From contig NZ_CP104578.1 in assembly GCF_036826855.1 (NCBI RefSeq), forward strand, positions 2,480,001 to 2,544,000: 64,000 nt of DNA, written 5' to 3'. This document shows, piece by piece, positions 17,134 through 26,575 of this stretch. The translations under genes and the position numbers were made by a program. Below the pieces are notes generated by a model, which saw only the letters and a list, made by a program, of their open reading frames with translations, was not told the DNA's origin and searched no databases. Positions within the stretch are counted from its first letter, which is position 1; each line of letters begins with the position of its first letter. The DNA comes from Streptomyces sp. SJL17-4. GTDB lineage: Bacteria > Actinomycetota > Actinomycetes > Streptomycetales > Streptomycetaceae.

Positions 17134-19605
17134 ATGGCGGACCACGGCACACGTTTCTCGGTCACGTTCGACGGGCGTGCGCACGAGCTGAACCCCTCGG
17201 GCGGGCAGATCATCCTCCCGGCCCACGGTGCCAAGATCCACCACGATCCCGGCTGCGGTCATCTCACCGACGCGCACCGGCTCGACCGCCACCCCGACGA
17301 GGACGGTCTGCTCTGGCGCCGGCTGCTCGACGCCGAGGACCCTGCCTCCTGGTCCGCGTCCGTCGGCCTGCTGAACGGCCGCGGCAAGCCCCTGACGGGC
17401 GTCTGTTCCTGCGCTCTGCGGCCCGTCACGGCGAACCACGCCGACGGTCTGCCGTACTGGCCCCTCGACGAGGCCCTCGACGCGTTCGACGTCGAGCGGC
17501 ACCGGGCGGCCCTCGAAGCCGCGGACCGCCGGGCCGAGGAGATCCGCCGGGACTTCCCGCTGGAGGCGTGGCCGGAACTCCCGCTGGAGCGCTACGCCCT
17601 CGGCGTCCACAAGCACCGCCCGGACCTCCCCCCGCCGTACTGTCACGCACTCGAGTACGGCAGCGGCGAGCTGGGCAGCATCACCGGCGGCTCGGCCAAG
17701 AAGCACCTCATCTACTGCCAGGACGGCGGTCGCTGGTGGCACGACTCCGGCTATCCCGACGCCGCCACGGCCTGGAGCGCTGTACGCCTGGGCATCGTCG
17801 AGGCGGTGACGGCGGCCCGCGAGGGCAGGGTCGGGGACATCGACGACATCACCGCCGTCCGGGCGGCGAACACACTGATCGCCAAGACCCTGCGGATCTA
17901 CGCCCCGGACGCGATCGTCCCGGTGTACGCGGACAGCTACACCCGGCACTACACGGCCCTGCTCTCGGACGACGTGCCGGCACGGATGCGCCCCTTCGCC
18001 CGCAAGGAGTACCTGCGCCGGCTGGTCGCGCAGCACCCCCGGCTCAAGGACTGGCCGCCCCACCTCGTCTACCGCTTCCTCGCCTGGTGGGCTCCGCCGC
18101 GGGTGGCGCCGCGCGTGTTCGCCGTGGGCATCCACCCCGACGGCGAACTGGACCTGGACTGCCTCACCGAGGGCTACGCGGCCGTCGGCCACGACGAACT
18201 CGGCGACCTGCACGACTTCGCCGACAAGGAGGAGTTCACACGGGCCGTGCGGGACCGGTTGCCGGCGCAGGACGCGCGGTACGCGGCCGACGTCTGGCGG
18301 CTCCTGGAGATGCGGCCGGGCGACCGGGTCGTGGGGTATCTCGCCGCCGACGCGATCTTCGCGGTCGGCCGCGTCACCGGTGACGGCTATGCCTGGCGGT
18401 CCGGGCGGTCCAACCGCCGGCACACCGTCGCGGTGGAGTGGGACTCCTCTTTCTCCGTGTCCCTCGACCGTCCGGTCCCGGGGTGGGGGCCGGACCGGAT
18501 CGCCGAGGTCAAGCCCGCGTTCTGGACGAGGATCAAGCAGCTGCGCGCCGATGAGCTGAACTTCCGGGCCCCACAGGAGGCCGACGCCGAACTCGACGAG
18601 GCCGTCGAGGATGTCGAGGACGTCCCCGTCCTCCAGCCGCTCGACCCCGAACTCCAGCGCGTCGACGACGCGCTGACCCGCCGCGGCCAGGCGATCCTCT
18701 ACGGCCCGCCGGGCACCGGGAAGACGTATCAGGCCCTGCGCTACGCCGTGCAGCGGCTCGGAGCCCTGTCCGACGACCTCCCGGGCGTCGCCCCGTGGGC
18801 CGAGCCCGAGAGCGCCGAGTACCGCACGACCCTGAAGGCGCTCCAGGACGCCGGCCGGCTCACCCTCGTCACCTTCCACCCGAGTTACGGGTACGAGGAC
18901 TTCGTCGAGGGACTGCGACCGGTGAAGGGGCAGGCGGGGCTGGCCCTGGAGCCTCGGCCGGGGGTCTTCAAGCGGGTCTGCGAGCAGGCGGCGGAGGACC
19001 CCGACCACACCTACCTCGTGATCGTCGACGAGTTCAACCGCGGCAACGTGCCGAAGGTCCTCGGTGAACTGATCACCGTCCTGGAGAAGGACAAGCGCGG
19101 GCTGTCCGTGACGCTCCCGCTGAGCGAGCGGCCGTTCGCCGTGCCGCGGAACGTGCTGCTGCTCGGCACCATGAACACCGCCGACCGGTCCATCCGGATG
19201 CTCGACTCCGCGATACGCCGTCGCTTCGCCTTCGTGGAGCTGCTTCCGGACCCGAAGCCGCTGCGCGGGTTCAACGTCGACCAGCTCGACCTCGGTGTGT
19301 TCCTGGAAGCGCTCAACGCCCGTGTCCGGCGGCTGCTCGACCGGGAGAGGCAGATCGGCCACGCCTTCCTGATGCCCGGCGGCGAGCCGGTGGCGACGGC
19401 GGCGGAGCTTGCGGCGATCGTCCGGGACGAGATCATGCCGCTGCTGCAGGAGTACGCGTACGACGACTACGGGCTGCTGGCCTCGTTCCTCGGCGAGGCC
19501 GTCGTCGACACCGTCAACCACTGCCTGCGCGATCTCGACGACGAGTCGCTCGTGTACGCGCTGCACTCCGAGCTCAGGGCCGACGCCGATGCCGAACCCG
19601 CCTGA
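17134..19605 (+). CDS. McrB-like AAA+ GTPase/ATPase of a type IV restriction system
   Basis: An 823-residue protein. The C-terminal third is an McrB-type AAA+ module: Walker A GPPGTGKT (524-531), Walker B VDEFNRGN (631-638) and the McrB-specific GTMNTADRS (678-686) followed by an arginine-rich IRRRFAF. The N-terminal 500 residues are not the E. coli-type 5-methylcytosine domain. They contain a His/Cys cluster (CGH near residue 48 and CSC near residue 92), a helical middle part, and a compact beta-rich segment (about 420-470) resembling EVE/PUA-like modified-base readers. The start has GGGGGAC upstream. It overlaps mcrC by 17 bases. It likely recognises modified phage DNA and moves the nuclease; the modification is unknown. 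Confidence 0.85.
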   Translation: MADHGTRFSVTFDGRAHELNPSGGQIILPAHGAKIHHDPGCGHLTDAHRLDRHPDEDGLLWRRLLDAEDPASWSASVGLLNGRGKPLTGVCSCALRPVTANHADGLPYWPLDEALDAFDVERHRAALEAADRRAEEIRRDFPLEAWPELPLERYALGVHKHRPDLPPPYCHALEYGSGELGSITGGSAKKHLIYCQDGGRWWHDSGYPDAATAWSAVRLGIVEAVTAAREGRVGDIDDITAVRAANTLIAKTLRIYAPDAIVPVYADSYTRHYTALLSDDVPARMRPFARKEYLRRLVAQHPRLKDWPPHLVYRFLAWWAPPRVAPRVFAVGIHPDGELDLDCLTEGYAAVGHDELGDLHDFADKEEFTRAVRDRLPAQDARYAADVWRLLEMRPGDRVVGYLAADAIFAVGRVTGDGYAWRSGRSNRRHTVAVEWDSSFSVSLDRPVPGWGPDRIAEVKPAFWTRIKQLRADELNFRAPQEADAELDEAVEDVEDVPVLQPLDPELQRVDDALTRRGQAILYGPPGTGKTYQALRYAVQRLGALSDDLPGVAPWAEPESAEYRTTLKALQDAGRLTLVTFHPSYGYEDFVEGLRPVKGQAGLALEPRPGVFKRVCEQAAEDPDHTYLVIVDEFNRGNVPKVLGELITVLEKDKRGLSVTLPLSERPFAVPRNVLLLGTMNTADRSIRMLDSAIRRRFAFVELLPDPKPLRGFNVDQLDLGVFLEALNARVRRLLDRERQIGHAFLMPGGEPVATAAELAAIVRDEIMPLLQEYAYDDYGLLASFLGEAVVDTVNHCLRDLDDESLVYALHSELRADADAEPA

Positions 19606-20881
19606 GCACGGACCGCACGTCCTGCGCGAGTACGGGCAGCTGGTCGTTCCCGGTGTCCGCCTGACGGACGCCGACCGGCGACTGGTCGAGGGCGGGGCGC
19701 TCGACGGACGGCTGCGTGTACGGGAACTGCGGGGCGACCGGCTGGAGGTGACCGCGGGGCCGTACGTCGGAGTCGTCCGGCTCGACGCCTGCGAGCTGCG
19801 CGTCCTGCCGAAGTACCTGGGCGGGGACCTCGACGTGCTGCGGATGCTCGACTACGCCTGGGGCGGGTCCGGAACCGCCCTTCCCCTCGGCCAGGACTTC
19901 AGCGGCGGCCCGCCCCATCTGCGGGACCTGGTCGCCCTCATGGTGACCGAGCACGCCGAGCGGCTGCTGCGCCACGGGGTCCGCAGCGACTACCTCACGC
20001 GGGAGGACGACCTGCCCGTCGTGCGCGGCCGGCTGCTGACGGACCGGCAGCTCGTCCGCCACCACGGCCGGCTGGACCGGCTGGCCTGCCGGTTCGACGA
20101 GCACGACGCCGACATCCTCGACAACCGGATCTGCGCCCACGCCGTGGAGCGGGCGGCCCGCACGGCGCGCTCCTCCGAGGTACGGAGCCGGGCCAGGCGC
20201 GCGGCGGCGCGCTTCGCGGCCTACGCCCCGGGTCCGCTGGGGGATCTCCGCGCCGCCGTGTCGCAGCCGGTCTATCACCGGCACAACGAGCACTACCGGC
20301 CTGCTCACCTCTGGTCGCGGCTGCTGCTCTCGGGCGGCGGGATCGAGGACCTGTTCACCGCCGGTCCGCTTGCCTCCCGGGCCTTCCTCCTCGACATGAA
20401 CCAGCTGTTCGAGGCGTTCGTGACGCGTCTGCTGCGGGAGGGTTCCGCTGCCGCCGGGATGCGCGCCGAGGCGCAGTCGCGGCAGCGGCGGGTGCTGTTC
20501 GACGAGGCCACGGGTGGGCCGTACTCCGAGGTGCGACCGGACCTGCTGGTCTCCGGCACCCGGGACGGTGCGCCCTTCCGGCTGCCCGTCGACGTGAAGT
20601 ACAAGCTCTACGACCAGCGGAAGCTGTCCACGCAGGATCTGTACCAGGCGTTCCTGTACGCCCATGCGCTGTCCGGCGGCGGTCCCGGGCGCTGCTCCCT
20701 GGTCCACCCGGGGGATGCCGGTTCCGCCGGGGCGACGGTGTCCGTCCGGGGTGCGGACGGCGCGGTGTCCGCGGTCGTCCGGGCCGTGCCGTTGGATCTG
20801 CGGGAGGTCCTCGGCGGGCTGGCCGGGCCGGAGCCCGTGACGGCTCCGGCCCGGGTGTTCCGTGACGTGGCAGGGGGCTGA
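19589..20881 (+). CDS. McrC-like nuclease subunit of a type IV restriction system
   Basis: A 430-residue protein with the McrC layout: an N-terminal beta-rich part (LRVLPKYLGG), helical centre, and a C-terminal PD-(D/E)xK nuclease core with Asp318 in RPDLLVSG and Asp335-Val-Lys337 in LPVDVKYKLYD, the catalytic acidic residues and lysine. McrC binds McrB rings and cuts DNA. The ATG lies inside the end of the McrB gene, so synthesis is coupled. The pair stands alone between the PAP2 gene and the chitinase gene and looks like a small defence insertion with normal Streptomyces composition. Confidence 0.88.
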   Translation: MPNPPEHGPHVLREYGQLVVPGVRLTDADRRLVEGGALDGRLRVRELRGDRLEVTAGPYVGVVRLDACELRVLPKYLGGDLDVLRMLDYAWGGSGTALPLGQDFSGGPPHLRDLVALMVTEHAERLLRHGVRSDYLTREDDLPVVRGRLLTDRQLVRHHGRLDRLACRFDEHDADILDNRICAHAVERAARTARSSEVRSRARRAAARFAAYAPGPLGDLRAAVSQPVYHRHNEHYRPAHLWSRLLLSGGGIEDLFTAGPLASRAFLLDMNQLFEAFVTRLLREGSAAAGMRAEAQSRQRRVLFDEATGGPYSEVRPDLLVSGTRDGAPFRLPVDVKYKLYDQRKLSTQDLYQAFLYAHALSGGGPGRCSLVHPGDAGSAGATVSVRGADGAVSAVVRAVPLDLREVLGGLAGPEPVTAPARVFRDVAGG

Positions 20882-20892
20882 CCGGGCCGGGG

Positions 20893-22695
20893 TCAGCTCC
20901 AGTTGTAGGCGTCGAAGTTGTTCGAGAACTGCCACTGGTTGTAGCGGTCCCAGTTGATCGACCAGGTCATCAGGCCGCGGAGGGCAGGCCAGGTGCCGTG
21001 GGTCTGGTAGCTGCCGCAGTTGGTCCTCTTCGTCAGGCAGTCCAGCGCCTTGTTCACCTCGGCCGGGGCGGTGTGACCGTTGCCCGCCTGGGTGGAGGCC
21101 GGGAGGCCGATGGCGACCTGTTCGGGGCGGAGGGCCGGGAAGACGCGGTCGGTGTTGCCCGCGACCGGGAAGCCGGTGAGCAGCATGTCGGTCATCGCGA
21201 TGTGGAAGTCGGCGCCGCCCATCGAGTGGTACTGGTTGTCCAGGCCCATGATGGAGCCCGAGTTGTAGTCCTGGACGTGCAGCAGGGTGAGGTCGTCGCG
21301 CAGGGCGTGGATGACCGGCAGGTAGGCGCCGGCGCGCGGGTCCTGGCCGCCCCAGGGGCCGGAGCCGTAGTACTGGTAGCCGAGCTGGACGAAGAAGGTC
21401 TCCGGGGCCATCGTCAGGACGAAGTTCTGGCCGTACTTGGCCTTGAGGGTCTTGACCGCCTGGATCAGGTTGACGATGACCGGGCTGGTCGGGTTCCGGA
21501 AGTCGGTGTCGCCGGTCTGGAGGGACAGCGAGTGGCCCTCGAAGTCGATGTCGAGGCCGTCGAGGCCGTACTCGTCGATGATCTTCGAGACGGAGGAGAC
21601 GAACATGTCACGGGCGGCGGTGGTGGAGAGCTGTACCTGGCCGTTCTGGCCGCCGATGGAGATGAGGACCTTCTTGCCGGCGGCCTGCTTGGCCTTGATG
21701 GCCGCCTTGAAGTCGGCGACCGACTCGACGTTCGGGCACTCGGTCGCCGGGCACAGGCTGAAGCGGATGTCGCCCGAGGTCACCGAGGTCGGCTCGCCGA
21801 AGGCGAGGTTGATGACGTCCCAGGAGGCGGGGACGTCGGCCATCCGGGTGTAGCCGGAGCCGTTGGCGAAGCTGGCGTGGAGGTAGCCGACGAGGGCGTG
21901 CGCGGGCAGGCCGGGGTTGCCCGGGTTGCCGCCGCTGGTCGTCGTCGCGCTCACGGTGGCCGACTTCGGGGACTCGCCCGCGCTGTTCACGGCGCTGACC
22001 TGGAAGGTGTACGCGGTGGAGGCGGTGAGCCCGGTGACGGTGGCCGAGGTGCCGCTGACCGTCTGGACCTTGGTGGTGCCGCGGTAGACGTGGTACGAGG
22101 TGGCGCCCGAGACCGCGGACCAGGTCAGGGGCACGGTGGTGGAGGTGGGGGAGCCCGCCGCGAGGCCGGTGGGGGCGGCCGGGAGCTGCACCGGGTCGCC
22201 GCCGGGGCCGAAGAGGGAGAGGTCGTCGGCCTGGTAGGCGGGGGTGCCGTACCAGCCGTGGGTGTAGATCGTGACCGAGGTCGTCGAGGCGCCCGTCGTG
22301 AACGTGGTCGCGAGCCGCTGCCAGTCGGGGGCGGAGCCCGTCCAGGTGGAGACGTCGGTGGTGCCCGTACCGGTGGCGCCGAGGTAGACGTAGCTGCCGC
22401 GCACCCAACCGCTGAGCGTGTACGAGGAGTTGGGCTTGACGGTGACGGTCTGGGAGCAGCGGGCGTTGTCGCTGCCGGCGGGGGTCGCCTGGAGTGCCTT
22501 CGTACCGCTGTGGGTGGGGCTGGAGACGACGGCGCCGCTGCCGGCGGTGCAGCTCCAGCCGTCGAGGCCGGCCTCGAAGCCGCCGTTGCGGGCGAGTTCG
22601 GCGTCGGCGGCCTGGGCGGCGGGGCCGAGCGCGGCGAGCCCTCCGGCGGCTAGGACGCCCGCGAGGAGCAGGGTGAGAGGTCTGGCGCGGTCCAC
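20893..22695 (-). CDS. Secreted GH18 chitinase with CBM and FN3 domains
   Basis: A 600-residue pre-protein. A signal peptide ends near AAQA (residue 29). Residues about 30-160 form a carbohydrate-binding module (ARNGGFEAGLDGWS), about 167-250 a fibronectin III domain, then a Gly/Asn linker and a GH18 catalytic domain with DGLDIDFEG, where Glu386 is the proton donor. It cuts chitin to chito-oligosaccharides outside the cell. The start is a GTG with GGAGG 5 bases upstream. Two chitinase-type 12-base repeats lie in the promoter, pointing to chitin/N-acetylglucosamine control by DasR or a two-component system. Order and position resemble ChiB of S. coelicolor, from memory. Confidence 0.92.
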   Translation of the reverse strand: MDRARPLTLLLAGVLAAGGLAALGPAAQAADAELARNGGFEAGLDGWSCTAGSGAVVSSPTHSGTKALQATPAGSDNARCSQTVTVKPNSSYTLSGWVRGSYVYLGATGTGTTDVSTWTGSAPDWQRLATTFTTGASTTSVTIYTHGWYGTPAYQADDLSLFGPGGDPVQLPAAPTGLAAGSPTSTTVPLTWSAVSGATSYHVYRGTTKVQTVSGTSATVTGLTASTAYTFQVSAVNSAGESPKSATVSATTTSGGNPGNPGLPAHALVGYLHASFANGSGYTRMADVPASWDVINLAFGEPTSVTSGDIRFSLCPATECPNVESVADFKAAIKAKQAAGKKVLISIGGQNGQVQLSTTAARDMFVSSVSKIIDEYGLDGLDIDFEGHSLSLQTGDTDFRNPTSPVIVNLIQAVKTLKAKYGQNFVLTMAPETFFVQLGYQYYGSGPWGGQDPRAGAYLPVIHALRDDLTLLHVQDYNSGSIMGLDNQYHSMGGADFHIAMTDMLLTGFPVAGNTDRVFPALRPEQVAIGLPASTQAGNGHTAPAEVNKALDCLTKRTNCGSYQTHGTWPALRGLMTWSINWDRYNQWQFSNNFDAYNWS

Positions 22696-22742
22696 AACTG
22701 CCTCCGGGGGTGGGGGAATCGAGGTGGGAGCGCGCCACAGCA

Positions 22743-22774
22743 TGGTCCAGACCAATCAAGTGGTCAAGACCTCT
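22743..22774 (-). promoter_or_regulatory. Chitinase-type operator repeats (dre-like)
   Basis: TGGTCCAGACCA (22743-22754) and TGGTCAAGACCT (22761-22772) are 18 bases apart. They match the 12-base direct repeats known from Streptomyces chitinase promoters and the DasR dre consensus TGGTCTAGACCA. On the minus strand the second repeat contains TTGACC as a possible -35, followed 17 bases later by CATGCT as a possible -10, so binding here would block the promoter. Confidence 0.8.
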
Positions 22775-22790
22775 GCGCCTCGACTCCGGT

Positions 22791-23261
22791 TCAGCCCCCG
22801 TCGACTCCCCGCGCCAGCTGCCCCGCCGCCTCGTGCATCGCCAGCTCCAGGAGCGAGGCGTCGGTGAGGGTGCCCGCACCGTCCGGTGCCACCAGCCAGC
22901 GCACCCCGCCGGTCGACCGGCCCGGGTACGGGACGACGATCCAGGTCCCGGCGCCCGCGCCGCGCACTCCGGTGCCGAGCCAGCGGGTCGCGGTGCCGGG
23001 CGGGACGAAGAAGCCCATCCGGGCGTCGCCGAAGTCGGCGAGGACCGGGCCCGGCCGGTCCACCAGGCGGGTCAGGACGTCGAGCGTGGGGTAGCCGAGC
23101 TCCGCCGGCAGGATCAGGACGTCCCAGCGCCTGCCGGCGGGCAGCAGCGCGACCCCGTGCGGGTTGCGCTCCCACTCCCATCGGCAGGCGTCGGGATCGG
23201 GCGCGACCGAAACCAGCCACTCCACCGCGCTCTTGGCGCCCGAGGCCCCCGTACCAGTCAT
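22791..23261 (-). CDS. Conserved Streptomyces hypothetical protein
   Basis: A 156-residue soluble protein with no signal peptide or membrane helix. Distinct segments are WEWERNPHGVALLPAGRRWD and VLADFGDARMGFFVPPGT. I recall similar proteins widely in Streptomyces, sometimes described as resembling the N-terminal part of bifunctional primase/polymerases, but no catalytic motif is clear here. The ATG with AAGGAG 9 bases upstream is preferred over an in-frame GTG nine codons earlier. It is between the chitinase and FAD-oxidoreductase genes, on the same strand as both. Function unknown. Confidence 0.75.
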   Translation of the reverse strand: MTGTGASGAKSAVEWLVSVAPDPDACRWEWERNPHGVALLPAGRRWDVLILPAELGYPTLDVLTRLVDRPGPVLADFGDARMGFFVPPGTATRWLGTGVRGAGAGTWIVVPYPGRSTGGVRWLVAPDGAGTLTDASLLELAMHEAAGQLARGVDGG

Positions 23262-23376
23262 CGCAACGGTCTCCTTCCGTGTGGACACGGTGTCCGTACG
23301 GAGAGAGCGCGGCGAGCGGCTACTCTTACGCGGTTTCAGCTACCCATCAGTTGTGACGTAGGTCACATGCGAGAGT

Positions 23377-24795
23377 TCAGCTGTCGAAGCCGAGGCCCAT
23401 CCGGTCCATCGCCTTCAGCCACAGGTTCCGGCGGCCGCCGTTCTCGTCGGCGCGGGCCATCGCCCACTTGGTGATGCCGATGCCGGCCCACGCGACCGGC
23501 TCGGGCGGGAACGGCAGCGGCTTGCGGCGGACCATCTCGAGCTCGGTGCGTTCGGTCCGCTCCCCCGCGAGCAGGTCGAGCATCACGTCACCGCCGAAAC
23601 GGGTGGCGCCCACGCCGAGGCCGGTGAACCCCGCCGCGTACGCCACCTTGCCCTGGTACGCCGTACCGAAGAAGGCCGAGAAGCGGGAGCAGGTGTCGAT
23701 CGCGCCGCCCCAGGCGTGGCTGAAGCGGAGCCCCTCCAGCTGCGGGAAGCAGCGGAAGAAGTGCTCGGCGAGCTTGAGGTACGTCTCCGGGCGGTGGTCC
23801 ATCTCGGCGCTGACCTTGCCGCCGAAGGGGTAGATCGCGTCGTAACCGCCCCAGAGGATGCGGTGGTCGGCGGTGATCCGGAAGTAGTGGAACTGGTTGG
23901 CGGAGTCGCCGAGTCCCTGCCGGTTCTTCCAGCCGACGGAGGCGAGCTGCTCGGGGCTGAGCGGCTCGGTCATCAGGGCGTAGTCGTAGACCGGGACGGT
24001 GTACGCGCGCACCCGCTTGACCAGCGACGGAAAGACGTTGGTGCCGAGGGCGACCCGGCGGGCGAGGACACGGCCGTACGGGGTGCGCACGCCCATGCCG
24101 GCGCCGAAGGAGACCAGGTCGAGGCCGGGGGTGTTCTCGTAGATCCGTACACCCAGGTCCAGGCAGGCCCGCTTCAGGCCCCAGGCCAGCTTGGCCGGGT
24201 TCAGCATGGCGACACCGCGGCGGTCCCAGAGGCCGCCGAGGAAGGTCGGGGAGTCGACCTCGGCGCGGACGGCGTCCCGGTCGAGGAGTTCGAGGCCGTC
24301 CGCGAGACCGAGCCGGTCGATCTCCTCGTACACCTCGTGGAGTTCGTCGACCTGGTACGGCTCGGTGGCCACGTCGATCTCGCCGGTGCGCTCGAAGTCG
24401 CAGTCCAGCGCGTAGCGGGCGACCGCCTCCTCGATGCCGTCGAGGTTGCGCTCGCCGAGCTCTTCCAGCTTCGGCAGCTCGCCCGGCCAGCGGGCGAGCC
24501 CGTTGCCGAAGCCGTGCGTGAGGGAGGCCGCGCAGAAGCCTCCGTTGCGGCCCGAGGCGGCCCAGCCCACCTCGCGGCCTTCGATCAGCACGACATCCCG
24601 GGCGGGGTCGCGCTCCTTGGCGAGGAGCGCGGTCCACAGTCCGCTGTAGCCGCCGCCGACGACGAGGAGATCGCACTTCTCGGTGCCGGTGAGGGCGGGC
24701 AGGGCGCCGGGCTTGCCGGGGTCTTCCAGCCAGAAGGGGACGGGCTGGGCGTCGGAGAGAGATTGTGCAGCGAGACGCATGGCGACTGGGGCCAT
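23377..24795 (-). CDS. FAD-dependent amine oxidase/oxidoreductase, PuuB-like (DAO family)
   Basis: A 472-residue flavoprotein of the DAO superfamily. The dinucleotide fold reads LLVVGGGYSGLWTALLAKE, followed by GREVGWAASGRNGGFC and near the C-terminus AAGFTGLGVGATRFGG. This motif set is typical of gamma-glutamylputrescine oxidase-like enzymes. It is the last gene of the pot operon, so its likely substrate is putrescine or a gamma-glutamyl polyamine, giving an aminoaldehyde for the aldehyde dehydrogenase that opens the operon. ATG 24795 with AAGGAG is preferred over an upstream TTG. Confidence 0.85.
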   Translation of the reverse strand: MAPVAMRLAAQSLSDAQPVPFWLEDPGKPGALPALTGTEKCDLLVVGGGYSGLWTALLAKERDPARDVVLIEGREVGWAASGRNGGFCAASLTHGFGNGLARWPGELPKLEELGERNLDGIEEAVARYALDCDFERTGEIDVATEPYQVDELHEVYEEIDRLGLADGLELLDRDAVRAEVDSPTFLGGLWDRRGVAMLNPAKLAWGLKRACLDLGVRIYENTPGLDLVSFGAGMGVRTPYGRVLARRVALGTNVFPSLVKRVRAYTVPVYDYALMTEPLSPEQLASVGWKNRQGLGDSANQFHYFRITADHRILWGGYDAIYPFGGKVSAEMDHRPETYLKLAEHFFRCFPQLEGLRFSHAWGGAIDTCSRFSAFFGTAYQGKVAYAAGFTGLGVGATRFGGDVMLDLLAGERTERTELEMVRRKPLPFPPEPVAWAGIGITKWAMARADENGGRRNLWLKAMDRMGLGFDS

Positions 24796-24845
24796 GGTTT
24801 CCAACTCCTTCGGTGCCTGAGCTGCCTGTGGCTAGGGCCGTGGGC

Positions 24846-25640
24846 TCAGGCTGTTGCTGATTTCTTGCGCCGGTTCGTGATGATTTGCCCGGCCACGACC
24901 ACCAGTACCGCGAGGACGAACATCGCGGTGCCGATGACGTTGATCTGAACGGGGGTTCCGCGCTGCGCCGAGCCCCAGACGAACATGGGGAAGGTGACGG
25001 TGGAGCCCGCGTTGAAGTTGGTGATGATGAAGTCGTCGAACGAGAGCGCGAAGGCGAGCAGGGCGCCGGCGGCGATGCCGGGGGCCGCGATCGGCAGGGT
25101 CACGCGCAGGAAGGTCTGTGTGGGCCCCGCGTAGAGATCGCGCGCGGCCTCCTCCAGACGCGGGTCCATGGACATGACCCGGGCCTTGACCGCCGTCACG
25201 ACGAACGACAGGCAGAACATGATGTGGGCGATCAGGACCGTCCAGAAGCCCAGCTCGATGCCCATGTTGAGGAAGAGGGTGAGCAGCGAGGCGGCCATGA
25301 CGACCTCGGGCATCGCCATCGGCAGGAAGATCAGCGAGTTGATCGCGCCGCGCGCCCGGAAGCGGTAGCGGACGAGCGCGAAGGCGATCATCGTGCCGAG
25401 GACGACGGCCCCGACGGTGGCCCAGGCGGCGAGCTGGAGCGAGAGGGAGAGCGACTCGCACATGTCGGCGACGCCGCAGGGGTCCTTCCAGGCGTCGAGC
25501 GAGAACTCCTGCCAGGAGTAGTTGAAGCGTCCCTTCGGCTTGTTGAAGGAGAACGCCATCACGACGAGGTTCGGCAGGATCATGTAGGCGAGCGTCAGCA
25601 GGCCCGCGATGACGACGAGGTTCCGGCGGATCCAACGCAT
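24846..25640 (-). CDS. potC: Polyamine ABC transporter permease PotC
   Basis: A 264-residue inner-membrane protein with six hydrophobic helices and the binding-protein-dependent transport EAA loop EEAARDLYAGPTQTFLRVTLP. It starts with MRWIRRNLVVIAGLLTLAY. The ATG shares its A with the stop of potB (TGATG), so the two are coupled. PotC and PotB together form the channel for spermidine or putrescine import. The assignment as polyamine rather than iron or thiamine transporter rests on the PotA and PotD neighbours. Confidence 0.9.
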   Translation of the reverse strand: MRWIRRNLVVIAGLLTLAYMILPNLVVMAFSFNKPKGRFNYSWQEFSLDAWKDPCGVADMCESLSLSLQLAAWATVGAVVLGTMIAFALVRYRFRARGAINSLIFLPMAMPEVVMAASLLTLFLNMGIELGFWTVLIAHIMFCLSFVVTAVKARVMSMDPRLEEAARDLYAGPTQTFLRVTLPIAAPGIAAGALLAFALSFDDFIITNFNAGSTVTFPMFVWGSAQRGTPVQINVIGTAMFVLAVLVVVAGQIITNRRKKSATA

Positions 25641-26575
25641 CAGACCAAGTCCTCCGTTCCCGCTCGGCGGATGTAGACGGTGACCATGGCCAGCACGATC
25701 GCCATGAGGATGAAGGAGAGCGCGGCGGCCGTCGGGTAGTCGAGGACCCGCAGGAACTGCGACTGGATGACGTTTCCGACCATCTTGGTGTCGGTGGAGC
25801 CGAGCAGTTCGGCGTTGACGTAGTCGCCGCTCGCCGGGATGAAGGTGAGCAGGGTGCCGGAGACGACGCCGGGCATCGACAGCGGGAAGGTCACCTTGCG
25901 GAAGGTGGTCGCCGGGGAGGCGTACAGGTCCTGCGCGGCCTCGTGCAGCCGGCCGTCGATCCGCTCCAGGGAGGTGTAGAGGGGCAGGATCATGAAGGGC
26001 AGGAAGTTGTACGTCAGACCGCAGACGACCGCCATCGGGGTGGCGAGGACGCGGTCGCCCTCGGTCCAGCCGAGCCAGCTGGTCACGTCCAGGAAGTGCA
26101 GGGCGTTGAGCGCCTCGACCACCACGCTGTCGTCGGCCAGGATCGTCTTCCAGGCCAGCGTCCGGATGAGGAAGCTGGTGAAGAAGGGCGCGATGACGAG
26201 GACGAGGAGCAGATTGCGCCAGCGGCCGGCCTTGAACGCGATCAGGTACGCGAGCGGGTAGCCGAGCAGCAGACAGAGCAGGGTCGCGGTCCCGGCGTAC
26301 AGCAGGGAGCGGACGAACTGCGGCCAGTACTCCTGGAAGGCGTCCCAGTAGGTCTGGAAGTGCCAGGTGACCTTGAAGCCGGCTTCGAGGGAGCCGGTCT
26401 GGACCGAGGTCGAGGCCTGGTAGACCATCGGCAGCGCGAAGAAGACGACGAGCCAGAGGAGGCCGGGCAGCAGCAGCCAGTAGGGGACGAGCCGCTTGCG
26501 GGTGGAGGGCTTGCGCAGAACCGGTTCCTCGACCGGCTGCGGCGCTTCCTCCTTCGTCAGGGTGGAAGTGCTCAT
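25640..26575 (-). CDS. potB: Polyamine ABC transporter permease PotB
   Basis: A 311-residue permease with a cytoplasmic N-terminal tail of about 28 residues, six membrane helices and the EAA loop HEAAQDLYASPATTFRKVTFP. The segment FFTSFLIRTLAWKTIL is characteristic of PotB-type proteins. It overlaps potA by ATGA and potC by one base. It pairs with PotC; PotA energises transport. Confidence 0.9.
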   Translation of the reverse strand: MSTSTLTKEEAPQPVEEPVLRKPSTRKRLVPYWLLLPGLLWLVVFFALPMVYQASTSVQTGSLEAGFKVTWHFQTYWDAFQEYWPQFVRSLLYAGTATLLCLLLGYPLAYLIAFKAGRWRNLLLVLVIAPFFTSFLIRTLAWKTILADDSVVVEALNALHFLDVTSWLGWTEGDRVLATPMAVVCGLTYNFLPFMILPLYTSLERIDGRLHEAAQDLYASPATTFRKVTFPLSMPGVVSGTLLTFIPASGDYVNAELLGSTDTKMVGNVIQSQFLRVLDYPTAAALSFILMAIVLAMVTVYIRRAGTEDLV

